Positions 9,350 through 19,383 of a stretch of 64,000 bases of DNA are shown one piece after another. The notes under the pieces were generated by a model. The model had not been told where the DNA came from. It made no database searches and saw nothing but the letters and a program-made list of their open reading frames with translations. How positions within the stretch are numbered: the first letter of the stretch is position 1; the number at the start of each line of letters is the position of its first letter. The stretch covers positions 62,001-126,000 of the forward strand of contig NSIP01000005.1 in NCBI GenBank assembly GCA_002737725.1, read 5' to 3'. The position numbers were made by a program, and so were the translations under genes. The stretch comes from Rhodospirillaceae bacterium. Its GTDB lineage: Bacteria > Pseudomonadota > Alphaproteobacteria > Rhodospirillales > Rhodospirillaceae.

Positions 9350-9814
9350 TTAGAACATTATCATTGCAGTATACAAAGCCTCAGCGACAACAACGCCATC
9401 GACTTTAGCTTTGCCCGAAAACTTCCAGACATTCCCGCGCTGGCGCTCTTTTTTGCAGTAGATCATCAGCTGATCACCAGGCTCGACGGGCTTGCGGAAG
9501 CGTGCATTCTCAATAGACATAAAATAGACCAGCTTTCCTTCGGTCTCAGCACCCAGATGTGACACAACGATCACTGCAGCCGTTTGGGCCATCGCCTCGA
9601 CAATTAAAACGCCCGGCATCACCGGGCGATCAGGGAAGTGGCCCTGAAAATGGGGCTCGTTCATGCTGACATTTTTCAGGCCCACGGCACTTTCGCCCGG
9701 CACGACATCCAGAACCCGATCAACCAGTAGAAACGGATACCGGTGCGGGATCATCTTTAAGATGCGATGAATATCGATTTTGGCAATGGCTGAGCTGGCG
9801 GGTTGACCATCCAT
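9350..9814 (-). CDS. fabZ: 3-hydroxyacyl-ACP dehydratase FabZ
   Basis: A 154-residue hot-dog-fold dehydratase of type II fatty acid synthesis. The family core is clear: IPHRYPFLLVDRV (catalytic His in PHR), the stretch FQGHFPDRPVMPGVLIVEAM with its catalytic acid in the central helix, and a closing beta strand. FabZ competes with LpxA and LpxD for 3-hydroxyacyl-ACP, and its placement between lpxD and lpxA is the usual proteobacterial order, which helps balance phospholipid and lipid A supply. Confidence 0.96.
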   Translation of the reverse strand: MDGQPASSAIAKIDIHRILKMIPHRYPFLLVDRVLDVVPGESAVGLKNVSMNEPHFQGHFPDRPVMPGVLIVEAMAQTAAVIVVSHLGAETEGKLVYFMSIENARFRKPVEPGDQLMIYCKKERQRGNVWKFSGKAKVDGVVVAEALYTAMIMF

Positions 9815-9916
9815 GACCTTGTCCCCGCGGTCCGGGGCCCCATTGCTGTAAAAGTCTGTGTATAAGCCGAAATTCGCTAATCTTGGATGGTATTTAGGGC
9901 CTCTTGGCGGCTGCGG

Positions 9917-10927
9917 TCAACCGCGCTTTGTCAAGCGCGCCAGGGTTGCGAGTTCGCGCCAAAACTGCCGAATTGGCTTGGCCGGATAGCCCATCACGGT
10001 CTGCTTTGCGGCCACGTCAGAAGATACGCCCGATTGCCCGGCAATTTGAGCCCCAGACCCGATGTTGATGTGATCAATAATGCCCACCTGGGGCCCGATG
10101 ACGACCCCATCCCCAATCACGCAGCTGCCAGCAATGCCAGCCTGAGCCACCACCAGACACCCATGTCCCATGACGACGTTATGTGCGATTTGAACTAAAT
10201 TATCGAACTTACACCCCCGCCCGATAATGGTGTCGCTGAGCATTCCACGATCAATCGTAGAATTGGCACCAATCTCAACATCATCATGAATCACAACGCG
10301 GCCAAGCTGGCGAGCTTTCACAGGGCCTTTTGGTCCAGCCGTGTACCCAAAGCCATCTTGGCCAATCTGCACACCAGGATGCACGATGACGCGATGGCCA
10401 ACCAAGCTAAACGAAATTGTAACGTTTGCACCGATATCACAATCATCGCCGATTACGACCCCCGCCCCGATTGCCACATGAGGCCCAAGCCTTGTCCGCG
10501 CGCCGATTTTAGCCTGAGCCCCGATGACTGCGCCCGGCGCAATGACTGCACTGGTGTCGATCTCAGCAGACGACGCGACAGACCCATCTGAGGGCCAGTG
10601 AGAAAGAACATCAGGATAAAAGACGTCTAGAATTTTGGAAAAAGCCGAGCGGGCGTCCGGGCAAATCAGAGCGACGCACGTTGATGGCACAGAAGCAGAA
10701 ATCTCTGCGTCAATCAGGCACGCGCCTGCCTTTGTCGCCGCGAGTTCAGGAATGTATTTGTGGTCTGAGACGAAAATCAAATCTGCCGATGTCGCGTTTT
10801 TCAGCGTTGCGACATCGGCGATTTGCGTGTTGGGGTTAGAAGACCCCGATAACTTCGCCCCCGCAATCTCGGCTAGACGCGCGAGAGACTGCGGCCCGGC
10901 TCGACGAAAGAACCGGGGATCGGGCAT
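9917..10927 (-). CDS. lpxD: UDP-3-O-acylglucosamine N-acyltransferase
   Basis: LpxD, 336 residues, adds the second hydroxyacyl chain (N-linked) to UDP-3-O-acylglucosamine. It has an N-terminal uridine-binding domain (about residues 1-100), a long hexapeptide-repeat beta helix (for example [20 protein letters not shown]) and the catalytic-His region in [19 protein letters not shown], then a short C-terminal helix. It lies 11 bases downstream of the skp/ompH gene. Acceptor and acyl length cannot be read from sequence. Confidence 0.95.
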   Translation of the reverse strand: MPDPRFFRRAGPQSLARLAEIAGAKLSGSSNPNTQIADVATLKNATSADLIFVSDHKYIPELAATKAGACLIDAEISASVPSTCVALICPDARSAFSKILDVFYPDVLSHWPSDGSVASSAEIDTSAVIAPGAVIGAQAKIGARTRLGPHVAIGAGVVIGDDCDIGANVTISFSLVGHRVIVHPGVQIGQDGFGYTAGPKGPVKARQLGRVVIHDDVEIGANSTIDRGMLSDTIIGRGCKFDNLVQIAHNVVMGHGCLVVAQAGIAGSCVIGDGVVIGPQVGIIDHINIGSGAQIAGQSGVSSDVAAKQTVMGYPAKPIRQFWRELATLARLTKRG

Positions 10928-10938
10928 GGATCTAAACG

Positions 10939-11595
10939 TTATGGCTTCTTTGCAACGGGTGCGGCAGCCGGACGCGGAGCCCCACCAGCAGCAGGTGCAA
11001 CGCCGGCTGGGTTACCTTGCTCGTCAACCCGCGCGAGTGTTGCTGGATCTTGGAACTTCACATTGGTCAACTTCGCATTGAGCTTGGTCAAAACCGGAGC
11101 AGTGATGTCCATGCCTGGGTCGACAACCAGCAGAATTTGGCTGCGTGCGAATACCGTATTGATGCCGCGCTCTTTAGCGACTTCGCCAGCGACCGCATAG
11201 ATCGCTTGACCAATTTCCTGCATCGACTGCTGGAACGAATAGTCCAAGCGCTCCTGCTTGTCGCGAACGCGTGTTTGGAAATCCGCAAGTTTCTTCTGGA
11301 AATCCGTAGCACGCGTTTGGAAAACGTCAGGTGACATCACACCACGTTGTTTCGCCAGTTCCTCGTCCTCAGTGCGCAGTTTCTTTTCATCTTCTTGCAC
11401 TTGTGTCTGATACAGCGTCGCCACCTTATCGCGTTCCAACCGCACGCCCTTAGACGCAAGCGAGTCGCGTAAAATTGCGTCGGTGTCGACGATGCCGATC
11501 GCCGGGGCTGGGAGGCGCTCGGTCTGCGCGATGGCAGCATACGAAATAAATACGGCAGAGACTGCCGCTAGAGTCGTCAAAAGTATCTTTTTCAT
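10939..11595 (-). CDS. skp: OmpH/Skp-family periplasmic chaperone
   Basis: A 218-residue exported protein. It has a Sec signal peptide ([20 protein letters not shown], cut near IAQ), then the OmpH family opening [13 protein letters not shown] and a long charged, coiled-coil-like segment (roughly residues 50-130, rich in Lys, Glu and Gln), as in the tentacles of Skp. It ends in an Ala/Pro-rich tail not found in E. coli Skp. The frame is open to 11619, but the ATG at 11595 has AAGGAAGGG just upstream and gives a proper signal peptide. It would hold unfolded outer-membrane proteins on their way to BamA, encoded immediately upstream. Confidence 0.88.
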   Translation of the reverse strand: MKKILLTTLAAVSAVFISYAAIAQTERLPAPAIGIVDTDAILRDSLASKGVRLERDKVATLYQTQVQEDEKKLRTEDEELAKQRGVMSPDVFQTRATDFQKKLADFQTRVRDKQERLDYSFQQSMQEIGQAIYAVAGEVAKERGINTVFARSQILLVVDPGMDITAPVLTKLNAKLTNVKFQDPATLARVDEQGNPAGVAPAAGGAPRPAAAPVAKKP

Positions 11596-11651
11596 ATTCC
11601 CTTCCTTGGTCTCGATCACGAGACTTGAGCTGTGTTGAAAAACAAAAGAAC

Positions 11652-13997
11652 TTAGAACCTTTGTCCGAAGTTCACTCGGAACTTCTGGCGATCATCAAAC
11701 GGCTGGGCGTTAAACACGAAAGGTGACCAATCGATCTGGATAGGTCCAACCGGCGACTCCCACTGCACACCAATTCCTGCCGATCCACGGAATTGAGACG
11801 AACGCTGAATGTTCACCAATTCAGCAGCGGTCAGTCTTCCAATCAAATCCTGAGGAGAGCCGATCGCGCCCCAATCGGTAAACAACTTCGGGGTAATTCC
11901 GATTTCCTTAGGTAAGCCCAAGGGAATCTTTAACTCTGCGGTTCCGGTGGCGATCCAGTCTCCACCCAACGCATCTCCCGTGGACGAATCACGAGGGCTA
12001 ACGCCGAAATCGTTGTAACCACGCAGGTTAGTACCACCAAGCTGGTAGCGTTGGTAGACCTTAATATCATCGCCAATGCCAACCAAATAGCCAGAATTAC
12101 CCAAGACACCGAGTACCCAACCATCGAACGGCTGATAGTACCAGCCCGCGCTTAAACCGCCGCGAACATACTTCTCAGACCCGCCCAATCCGGCCAAATC
12201 CGTCGAAAGACTGACGTAATATCCGCGCGAGGGCTCAATCACATTATTCAGGCGGTTCAATGAAATCGACTGGCTGACCTGCGAGGTCACCGTCGAACCT
12301 TCTTGCTCACGAATATAGGGTGAAGAGAACGCACTGATGCCCGTCAGCTTCGTCCAGGTGAGGTTATAACTGAAACGCTGGACCAGGTACTCGTTATAGT
12401 TAAAGCCCAATCGTGCCGTTCCACCGACAGACTTCGAAGTATAACCCGCCTGGTCTTGGTAATCTTGCTCTTGGGCAAACAGATCGCCACCCGCAAGGAT
12501 ACGGCGACCAAGAAAATAAGGTTCAGTAAAGCTGATTTGAATCTGAGTCTGTTGCTGAGCCAGACTGAAATTAAAGCGCAAATCTTGACCACGCCCCAAT
12601 AAATTGCGCTGACTCACACCGACATCAAACAGTGCGCCGCTGGCGCTAGAGAAGCCAATACCGAATTGCAATTCACCGGTCGATTGCTCCTCGACCTCTG
12701 CCGTAATCACGGTTCGGTCGGGTGACACTTGCGACGGTATATTTTCAACCTTTACTTTGTCTTCTTTGAAGAATCCCAAATTCTCTAACCGCTCTTTTGA
12801 GCGGCGGATTTTTGCGGTGTTGAAGGCGTCGCCTTCAGCCAGCAAGATTTCACGACGAATGACTTTATCGAGTGTGACGACATTGCCCTTCACCTCAACA
12901 CGCTCAACGAACACACGTGGACCTTCTTCGACCTCGTACGTCAGATCAATCGTGCGCGTTTTTTCGTCGCGATTCAGGCGCGGGTTGACGTCGATGAACG
13001 CGTACCCGGCATTCCCCACCGCATCGTTGATTTTGTTGATGGTGTCGTCAATTTTCTTTGCGTTATACCACTCACCCGGCAGCGTGAGGATGTCGGGCTC
13101 GAGACGCGCTTTGTCGAAGCCCTTTAGCTTCACGTCCGCATCGACCTTGCCGAGTTTGTAGCGTTGACCTTCCTTGACGGTAAAGGTCATGAAAAAGCTT
13201 TCGCGGTTCGGGGCAAGTTCAGCCACGCCCGAAATCACCTCGAAGTCAGCATAACCGTTTTGCAAATAATGGCGTCGAAGAAGCTCACGATCGAAGTTCA
13301 TGCGCTCGGGGTCGTAGGTGTCGTTCGAGGTGAGAAATTTCCACCACTTCTCCTCAACCGTCAGCACAACGTCGCGCAAATCGCCGTCGCTAAATTCTTT
13401 GTTGCCGATAAAGTCAATTTTACGAACATATGTCGGCTTTCCCTCGGTGACTTCGTAGACGAGGTCGACGCGGTTCTGAGGCAACTCGATAACTTTCGGA
13501 TCCACCCGCACGCCGAACCGACCTTTGCGCCGGTAAAGTTCGAGGATTTTCTCGACGTCCTGCTGGACCTTGGTTCGCGTGTAAACTACGCGCGGGCGCA
13601 ATTGAATTTCGGGCGTAATCTTGTCGTCTTCGATCCGTTTATTACCTTCGACCGAAATACGATTGATGATCGGGTTTTCGACGACCCTGACCACCAACAA
13701 GTCACCCTGGCGACCTACGCTCACGTCGGCGAACAATCCTGTCGAGAATAGGTTTTTGATCGAGCGGTCGATCCGCGCCGGATCAAAAGCGTCACCTTCG
13801 GCCACTGCGAGGTAGCTTCGGATGGTTGCGCCTTCAATACGCTGGTTGCCTTGCACCGCAAGGCCGCTGATCACGTCACTGCTTTGGGCGAATGCGGGCG
13901 ATCCGAACAACAAAAACAGAAGAGCCCCCAAGACGGGCACAACGTTGGCGCTACGTCCCTGATCTGTAAGGGGCTTGTTTGAAGACAGGACTAACAC
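11652..13997 (-). CDS. bamA: Outer-membrane protein assembly factor BamA
   Basis: A 781-residue Omp85-family protein, the core of the BAM complex that inserts beta barrels into the outer membrane. It has a signal peptide (VVPVLGALLFLLFGSPAFAQ), about five POTRA domains (roughly 38-420, e.g. ISVEGNKRIED) and a C-terminal 16-strand barrel with NLRGYNDFGVSPR, close to the conserved VRGY/F loop, ending in the aromatic signature VNFGQRF. The start at 13997 is GTG with a weak ribosome-binding sequence; no better one is visible upstream. It lies 27 bases after rseP. Confidence 0.95.
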   Translation of the reverse strand: MLVLSSNKPLTDQGRSANVVPVLGALLFLLFGSPAFAQSSDVISGLAVQGNQRIEGATIRSYLAVAEGDAFDPARIDRSIKNLFSTGLFADVSVGRQGDLLVVRVVENPIINRISVEGNKRIEDDKITPEIQLRPRVVYTRTKVQQDVEKILELYRRKGRFGVRVDPKVIELPQNRVDLVYEVTEGKPTYVRKIDFIGNKEFSDGDLRDVVLTVEEKWWKFLTSNDTYDPERMNFDRELLRRHYLQNGYADFEVISGVAELAPNRESFFMTFTVKEGQRYKLGKVDADVKLKGFDKARLEPDILTLPGEWYNAKKIDDTINKINDAVGNAGYAFIDVNPRLNRDEKTRTIDLTYEVEEGPRVFVERVEVKGNVVTLDKVIRREILLAEGDAFNTAKIRRSKERLENLGFFKEDKVKVENIPSQVSPDRTVITAEVEEQSTGELQFGIGFSSASGALFDVGVSQRNLLGRGQDLRFNFSLAQQQTQIQISFTEPYFLGRRILAGGDLFAQEQDYQDQAGYTSKSVGGTARLGFNYNEYLVQRFSYNLTWTKLTGISAFSSPYIREQEGSTVTSQVSQSISLNRLNNVIEPSRGYYVSLSTDLAGLGGSEKYVRGGLSAGWYYQPFDGWVLGVLGNSGYLVGIGDDIKVYQRYQLGGTNLRGYNDFGVSPRDSSTGDALGGDWIATGTAELKIPLGLPKEIGITPKLFTDWGAIGSPQDLIGRLTAAELVNIQRSSQFRGSAGIGVQWESPVGPIQIDWSPFVFNAQPFDDRQKFRVNFGQRF

Positions 13998-14024
13998 GAC
14001 GATCTTTGTAACCGGCCGGAAAAG

Positions 14025-15149
14025 TTAAAGCTGCACGATATCGTTCCAGGTCACGAAGACCATGAGCATCAGGACTAAAGCCAATCCGACCCTGAGGCCC
14101 CACTCCTGTACCCGTTCGGGAAGCGGATGCCCACGAACGGCCTCGATGGCGTAAAACAACAGGTGTCCGCCGTCAAGAAGCGGGACCGGGAAAAGGTTGA
14201 TAAGTCCCAGATTTACCGAAAGAATTGCCATGAAAATGACGAAATTCTCCCAACCCGATTTGGCCGCCTGCCCCGAATATTTAGCAATCCGGATAGGCCC
14301 GCCCAAATCCTCAGTTCCGCGTTGACCGCTGATCATCTGTCCGATGCCCACGAAAGTGCTGTCCACCACCGTATAAGTTTGACTGATGGACCAGCCTAAG
14401 GCCTGCACAAGGCCAGGACGCTCAATCTTGCGCGTCTCCCCGGACGACGAGATACCTAATAAGGCCCGCTTTGTGAGATTCCCAAAGGCATCTTTGTCTT
14501 CAATAATCCTCGGCTGCGCCGTCAATGTGAGTTGCTCACCACTGCGTTCCACGACAAAAGACATCGCACCGCCATGGCCAATGGCAACCACGCGTTGAAC
14601 GTCCTCGAAGCGCTCAACAGCCGAATTATCGATGCTCAAGACGCGGTCACCAGCCCGAAATCCAGCCACCGCCGCCGCGCTTTCTTTGACCACCTCACCG
14701 ATTACCGGCTCCGTGATGGGGCGACCGGCAAACAAAAACATCGCCCAAAACACAGCGATTGCGAAAATAAAGTTTGCCGCAGGCCCGGCGAATACAATAG
14801 CTGCGCGTTGAGGAATGGTTTTGTATTTGAAGGAGACCGCGCGCTCTTCGGGTGTTAGTTCGCGCGGCACAACTGGTTCGTCGCGCCCACCTTCAACCAT
14901 CTGCATGGTCTCGCCTTCACCGAACATTTTGACATAGCCGCCCAGCGGTATAGCGCTGAATTTCCATCGTGTACCGAGTTTGTCGGTATACCCAAAAATC
15001 TCCGGCCCAAAGCCAATCGAAAAACTCTCGCATCGAACCCCATTGCGGCGGGCGACAATGAAGTGTCCAAATTCATGGACGAAAACCACGATTGATAGCG
15101 TGAGAATAAAACTCACGGCGGTGACGGGAATGTCGAAGATGCTGTCCAT
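14025..15149 (-). CDS. rseP: RseP-type site-2 intramembrane metalloprotease
   Basis: A 374-residue M50 zinc protease. It has the zinc motif HEFGH (residues 25-29) in the first membrane helix, FGPEIFGYTDK and IPLGGYVKMFGE of the membrane re-entrant region, a PDZ domain in the middle (around FRAGDRVLSIDNSAVE) and the third zinc ligand region NLFPVPLLDGGHLLFY near the C terminus. In enterics it cleaves anti-sigma factor and leftover signal peptides. It has one PDZ domain, the common alphaproteobacterial form, whereas E. coli RseP has two. It lies between dxr and bamA, the conserved order. Confidence 0.93.
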   Translation of the reverse strand: MDSIFDIPVTAVSFILTLSIVVFVHEFGHFIVARRNGVRCESFSIGFGPEIFGYTDKLGTRWKFSAIPLGGYVKMFGEGETMQMVEGGRDEPVVPRELTPEERAVSFKYKTIPQRAAIVFAGPAANFIFAIAVFWAMFLFAGRPITEPVIGEVVKESAAAVAGFRAGDRVLSIDNSAVERFEDVQRVVAIGHGGAMSFVVERSGEQLTLTAQPRIIEDKDAFGNLTKRALLGISSSGETRKIERPGLVQALGWSISQTYTVVDSTFVGIGQMISGQRGTEDLGGPIRIAKYSGQAAKSGWENFVIFMAILSVNLGLINLFPVPLLDGGHLLFYAIEAVRGHPLPERVQEWGLRVGLALVLMLMVFVTWNDIVQL

Positions 15150-15167
15150 GGATTGCTCTGGGTCTTC

Positions 15168-16346
15168 TTATTCGGCTGCGTATGAGAGGGGTTTCAGGCT
15201 TTGTGCAACACGGCGGGCCTCAGCGTCGGTAGCCAAGATTTCGTCAAGTCCAGACATGGCGCAAGCCGGGGCCATGGCAAGGGCGCGCTCCACGATTGTG
15301 ACAATATCCAAAAACGCAATCTCGCCTGCGATAAATCGACCCACTGCCACCTCGTTCGCTGCATTTAAGATCGTCGGGGCTGATCCGCCAGCTTTCAGAG
15401 CATCGCGCGCAAGGCTTAAGGCCGGAAATCGAATGGGGTCGGGCTGTTCGAACGTCAGGGTGCCAAGCTTGGCAAGATCGAGCCTTTCAGCAGGAGCATC
15501 AATTCGATTTGGCCAACCCAGTGCATATGCAATCGGCGTGCGCATATCGGGCGAGCCCATCTGCGCCAAGACCGAGCCATCTTTGTACTCTACCATACTA
15601 TGCACGACAGACTGCGGATGAAGCACGATGTCTATTTTGTCTTGGCCCAGGCCAAACAAATGATGTGCTTCGATCACTTCGAGGCCTTTGTTCATCATGG
15701 TGGCGGAATCGATTGAGACCTTCCGTCCCATCGACCAATTTGGGTGCGCCATGGCTTGCGCGGGTGTCACCCTCATCATTTCAGTGCGCGACCACGTTCT
15801 GAACGGCCCGCCCGAGCATGTCAGCACGATACGACGAACTTGATCGGGTTGAGCAAAGTCAAAAACTTGAAAGATGGCGTTGTGTTCCGAGTCCACCGGC
15901 AACAACGTCGCCTTATATTTGGCAACATCCGCCATGAACATGTCGCCTGCGCAGACTAGGCATTCTTTATTGGCCAGGGCGACAATCGCGCCACGACCAA
16001 CCGCTTGCAGTGTGGGTTTCAAACCTGCTGCGCCAACAATCGCCGCCATCACCCACTCAGCGTTCATCGCGCCGGCTTCGCAAATCGAATCAGAGCCCGC
16101 AGCGACGCAGATGTTAGTTCCCGATAATAAATCTTTCAGTTCGGCATAAGCCGCGTCATCAGCAATCGCGACAAATTCAGGTTTCAAGTGCTTGGCCTGA
16201 GCTGCCAACTTCTCGGCGTTTTTCTGAGCCGTCAGCGCGACAACACGGTATCGGTTAGGATCGCGGTTTAAGAGGTCGATTGTGCTCTCACCGACGGAGC
16301 CGGTGGAGCCTAGAATTGTAACTGACCGGACCGCCCGCGTTACCAT
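15168..16346 (-). CDS. dxr: 1-deoxy-D-xylulose 5-phosphate reductoisomerase
   Basis: DXR, 392 residues, commits DXP to the MEP isoprenoid pathway. It has the NADPH-binding VTILGSTGSVGEST at the N terminus, the metal-binding DSEHNAIFQ, the substrate loop CSGGPFRTW and PNWSMGRKVSIDSATMMNKG. I start at the ATG at 16346, which overlaps the cdsA stop in ATGGTAA; the frame is open to 16406, but that would put 20 non-homologous residues inside cdsA. The overlap indicates translational coupling with cdsA, and the isoprenoid product feeds UppS two genes upstream. Confidence 0.95.
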   Translation of the reverse strand: MVTRAVRSVTILGSTGSVGESTIDLLNRDPNRYRVVALTAQKNAEKLAAQAKHLKPEFVAIADDAAYAELKDLLSGTNICVAAGSDSICEAGAMNAEWVMAAIVGAAGLKPTLQAVGRGAIVALANKECLVCAGDMFMADVAKYKATLLPVDSEHNAIFQVFDFAQPDQVRRIVLTCSGGPFRTWSRTEMMRVTPAQAMAHPNWSMGRKVSIDSATMMNKGLEVIEAHHLFGLGQDKIDIVLHPQSVVHSMVEYKDGSVLAQMGSPDMRTPIAYALGWPNRIDAPAERLDLAKLGTLTFEQPDPIRFPALSLARDALKAGGSAPTILNAANEVAVGRFIAGEIAFLDIVTIVERALAMAPACAMSGLDEILATDAEARRVAQSLKPLSYAAE

Positions 16347-17125
16347 GTCTTCACGCCGCCTTCGAGCACGTAGCACAACAGGGCCGCCATAGGCGCTGCT
16401 GCCCACAGGCCATCAAAACGATCCATCACACCGCCGTGACCAGGAATCAATCCGCCAGAATCTTTGAACTGGAATTTTCGCTTTAAGCCTGATTCGAACA
16501 GATCACCGATTTGCGTGAGAACCGATAACACCGCTGAGAGCACAAAGAAATTCATCGCCAAGGGTACGCCGACAGCTGCCAATAGACCGAGCCCCGCGGC
16601 TATTCCCGTCACCAGGCCGCCCAGAGAGCCCGCCCATGTTTTGTTAGGGCTGATCGCCGGCGCAAGTTTGGGGCCTCCAATCGCGCGACCGAAGAAATAA
16701 GCGCCAATGTCGGTCAGCCAAACAACCGCCAGCAGCCAAAACATCGACACCCAACCGCCAATGGCCGACACATAGATCAGTGACACAGCAGGCACTGCCA
16801 CGTATGGCACTGCCCACTGCACCATGTTCAGCCCCGGGCGCCCGGCCACTTGGTCGGCCACCACAACTGTGATAGTTGCGACAAGCACAATCACCCAGGT
16901 GATATTCACGCCGTCCACCGACATGGCCAAGACCGCAGCAACGCAAGCCGCCGCGATGAGGACGCGGCGCTTTGCGCCTTCTTCGCCGTCCATGCGTGTG
17001 AACTCCCACGACATCACTGCAGCAATAGCTGCAACAAGGATATTGAAATAGGGCTCGCCAAGATAAACGAGAAGCAAAAACAGCGGCGCAAGGACAGCCC
17101 CCGAGATCAAACGAGTCCAAAGCAT
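16340..17125 (-). CDS. cdsA: Phosphatidate cytidylyltransferase (CDP-diglyceride synthase)
   Basis: CdsA, 261 residues, makes CDP-diacylglycerol for all phospholipids at the inner membrane. It has about seven hydrophobic helices and the family signature near the C terminus, SPNKTWAGSLGG, then KDSGGLIPGHGGVMDRFDG. I chose the ATG at 17125 because GAGGGGG stands 6 bases upstream; the open frame to 17212 would overlap uppS. Its stop overlaps the dxr start. Confidence 0.94.
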   Translation of the reverse strand: MLWTRLISGAVLAPLFLLLVYLGEPYFNILVAAIAAVMSWEFTRMDGEEGAKRRVLIAAACVAAVLAMSVDGVNITWVIVLVATITVVVADQVAGRPGLNMVQWAVPYVAVPAVSLIYVSAIGGWVSMFWLLAVVWLTDIGAYFFGRAIGGPKLAPAISPNKTWAGSLGGLVTGIAAGLGLLAAVGVPLAMNFFVLSAVLSVLTQIGDLFESGLKRKFQFKDSGGLIPGHGGVMDRFDGLWAAAPMAALLCYVLEGGVKTW

Positions 17126-17135
17126 CGATGCCCCC

Positions 17136-17891
17136 TCACCCAGCCACGGCGCCAAAGCGGCGCTCGCGAGAACGAAAGGACGTGGTCGCCGCTTCGAGAT
17201 CGGCGAGACCAAAATCTGGCCAGAGCGTATCTGTGAAAAAAAGCTCGGCGTAGGCCAATTGCCACAAAAGAAAGTTGCTGATGCGCAACTCGCCAGACGT
17301 CCGAATCAGGAGATCGGGTTCGGGCAAACCATGCGTGAACAATCGACTCTCAAGCAAAGCTTCATCGATCTGATCGGGTGACACGATGCCTTTTACGCAA
17401 TCCTCTGCTAATGAACGTGCAGCTGCCGCGATCTCTTGTCGGCTGCCATAACTTAAAGCCAAGGTGAGAGTCAGCCGTGTATTTTTGGCGGTGCGCTGTT
17501 CAGCATCTTCGATCATCTTCACGGTGTCGGTGGGCAATTTACTGCGATCACCAATCACGCCAAACCGAACACCCTTCTCGGCCATCTCGTCAACTTCGCT
17601 TTGCAGATAAAGACGAAGTAGCCCCATCAGGTCGCGAACTTCGCTTTCGGGACGGCGCCAATTCTCGGACGAAAACCCGAAAAGTGTCAGGTAAGGGATT
17701 CCCAATTGCACAGCGCCCTCAATCGCGCGTCGCACGGCGTCTGCGCCGCACTTGTGACCTGCTGCACGCGGCAATTTGCGAGCTTTCGCCCAGCGACCAT
17801 TCCCATCCATGATGATCGCCACATGCACCGGTGCCCCAGCCGTAGGGCCAGAAGCGACTGGTGCATGCGAAAGGGCGCTTTGTGTGGACAT
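17136..17891 (-). CDS. uppS: Undecaprenyl diphosphate synthase (cis-prenyltransferase)
   Basis: UppS, 251 residues, extends farnesyl diphosphate to the C55 carrier lipid used for peptidoglycan and O-antigen. Motifs are IIMDGNGRWAK (catalytic Asp), GHKCGADAVRR, LTLFGFSSENWRRP and the C-terminal PDLLIRTSGELRISNFLLWQ. The first 20 residues (Ala, Pro, Gly and Ser rich) precede the conserved core and may be disordered. It sits between frr and cdsA, with 10 bases to cdsA. Confidence 0.95.
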   Translation of the reverse strand: MSTQSALSHAPVASGPTAGAPVHVAIIMDGNGRWAKARKLPRAAGHKCGADAVRRAIEGAVQLGIPYLTLFGFSSENWRRPESEVRDLMGLLRLYLQSEVDEMAEKGVRFGVIGDRSKLPTDTVKMIEDAEQRTAKNTRLTLTLALSYGSRQEIAAAARSLAEDCVKGIVSPDQIDEALLESRLFTHGLPEPDLLIRTSGELRISNFLLWQLAYAELFFTDTLWPDFGLADLEAATTSFRSRERRFGAVAG

Positions 17892-17910
17892 GAACGAGGG
17901 TAGGCCTAAA

Positions 17911-18477
17911 TTAGACTTGCGTGATTTCCTGCTCTTTGTGCTTCAGGGCTTCGTCAATTTTGCCGACCATTTGATCGGTCATTTTTTGCACTTCTTCCGC
18001 CATACGTTTGTGCTCATCTTGCGAAATAATGTGATCTTTTTCCATTTTCTTCAGCGCTTCGTTGCCATCGCGGCGCACATTACGAACCGCGACGCGGGCT
18101 TGTTCGGCGTACTTATGCCCAATCTTAGTCAACTCGGTCCGCCGTTCAGTCGTCAGTGGCGGGATCGGCACGCGGATCAGCGTGCCGTCAGCCATGGGGT
18201 TGAGCCCCAGATTGGCATCGCGGATTGCTTTTTCAACCGACTTTAACAACCCCTTATCCCAGACAGACACCGAGATCATGCGTGGTTCGGGAATGGAGAC
18301 ACTCGCAACCTGATTGAGAGGCATCATGCTGCCATAGGCATCGACTTGCACCGGCTCAAGCAATGCCGTCGTCGCCCGCCCGGTCCGTAAACCGGCGAAT
18401 TCTTTCTTCACCACGTCTAGGGTGCTCTCCATTTTATGTTGGAGTTCTTTTTTCAGTGACGGAAAATCCTGAGCCAT
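17911..18477 (-). CDS. frr: Ribosome recycling factor
   Basis: RRF, 188 residues, splits post-termination ribosomes together with EF-G. The core motifs are [28 protein letters not shown] and [13 protein letters not shown], and the C-terminal helix is lysine and glutamate rich ([19 protein letters not shown]). Two ATGs stand side by side at 18480 and 18477; GGAGG is 5 bases before the second, which I prefer. It follows pyrH with a 17-base gap, the near-universal bacterial order. Confidence 0.96.
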   Translation of the reverse strand: MAQDFPSLKKELQHKMESTLDVVKKEFAGLRTGRATTALLEPVQVDAYGSMMPLNQVASVSIPEPRMISVSVWDKGLLKSVEKAIRDANLGLNPMADGTLIRVPIPPLTTERRTELTKIGHKYAEQARVAVRNVRRDGNEALKKMEKDHIISQDEHKRMAEEVQKMTDQMVGKIDEALKHKEQEITQV

Positions 18478-18494
18478 CATGTCCTCCGGTGTCG

Positions 18495-19217
18495 TTAAGT
18501 GCCAGCAATCACAGTAAATGCACCTTCTCCGTTCAAAACCCTGGCGATGGCATTTTCGGTGTGCATGTCGAATACTATAATCGGTAGGTTATTCTCGCGC
18601 GCCAAAGCAATGGCGGCCGTATCCATGACTTTCAGATCGTCAGCGATAACCTTGTCGAAAGTGAGGCGATCATAGCGTTTGGCTGCCTTATTCTTCTTTG
18701 GGTCGGCATCGTAAACGCCATCGACTTGGGTCGCCTTCATCAGCGCGTCACAGTTCATCTCTGCGGCACGCAAGGCCGCAGCGGTATCGGTCGTAAAGAA
18801 CGGATTGCCGGTGCCGGCGGCAAAAACCACCACGCGGCCTTTTTCCATATGACGCACGGCGCGGCGACGGATATAGGATTCGCAAACCTGCGCCATGGCG
18901 ATTGCCGATTGGACCCGCGTTGGAACGCCTGCGCCTTCCAGGGCGGATTGCACCGCCAACGCATTAATGATGGTCGCCATCATGCCCATATAATCGGCCG
19001 TGGTGCGATCCATGCCAGTGGCAGCACCCGAGACCCCGCGGAAGATATTACCACCACCAATGACGATACAGATTTGACGGCCACTATCGACGACGGCTTT
19101 CACATCCCGGGCCAATTTGGCCACGGTCTGATTGTGCAGCCCAAACTCGTTGGGGCCCATCAGGCCTTCGCCCGAGACCTTCACGAGGACGCGTTTATAA
19201 GGCAGCGGCTGAGCCAT
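18495..19217 (-). CDS. pyrH: Uridylate kinase (UMP kinase)
   Basis: A hexameric bacterial UMP kinase of the amino-acid-kinase fold, 240 residues, phosphorylating UMP to UDP. The N-terminal phosphate loop is [14 protein letters not shown], followed by [27 protein letters not shown] and the C-terminal [20 protein letters not shown] stable hairpin lies upstream between tsf and this gene, so its expression may be set separately from rpsB-tsf. Confidence 0.96.
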   Translation of the reverse strand: MAQPLPYKRVLVKVSGEGLMGPNEFGLHNQTVAKLARDVKAVVDSGRQICIVIGGGNIFRGVSGAATGMDRTTADYMGMMATIINALAVQSALEGAGVPTRVQSAIAMAQVCESYIRRRAVRHMEKGRVVVFAAGTGNPFFTTDTAAALRAAEMNCDALMKATQVDGVYDADPKKNKAAKRYDRLTFDKVIADDLKVMDTAAIALARENNLPIIVFDMHTENAIARVLNGEGAFTVIAGT

Positions 19218-19261
19218 TATCCCCCGCGAAGCACTTGTTGAGGCATCACGTGCGGGTATGC

Positions 19262-19286
19262 AAAAGGGACGGCACCCCGTCCCTTT
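19262..19286 (-). terminator. Hairpin between tsf and pyrH (terminator or attenuator)
   Basis: AAAGGGACGG at 19277-19286 (read on the minus strand) pairs perfectly over 10 bases with CCGTCCCTTT at 19263-19272 around a 4-base loop, followed by a short T run. It lies in the 166-base gap after tsf and probably stops most rpsB-tsf transcripts before pyrH. Confidence 0.6.
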
Positions 19287-19383
19287 GCGCTCCGCTGCAT
19301 GCGTTCCAGCCTCATTTATAGCAAAGCCATGAGGTCAGGTCTTAGCCTAATTGGGGCCGGAAAGGAATATTATTATCAATGCG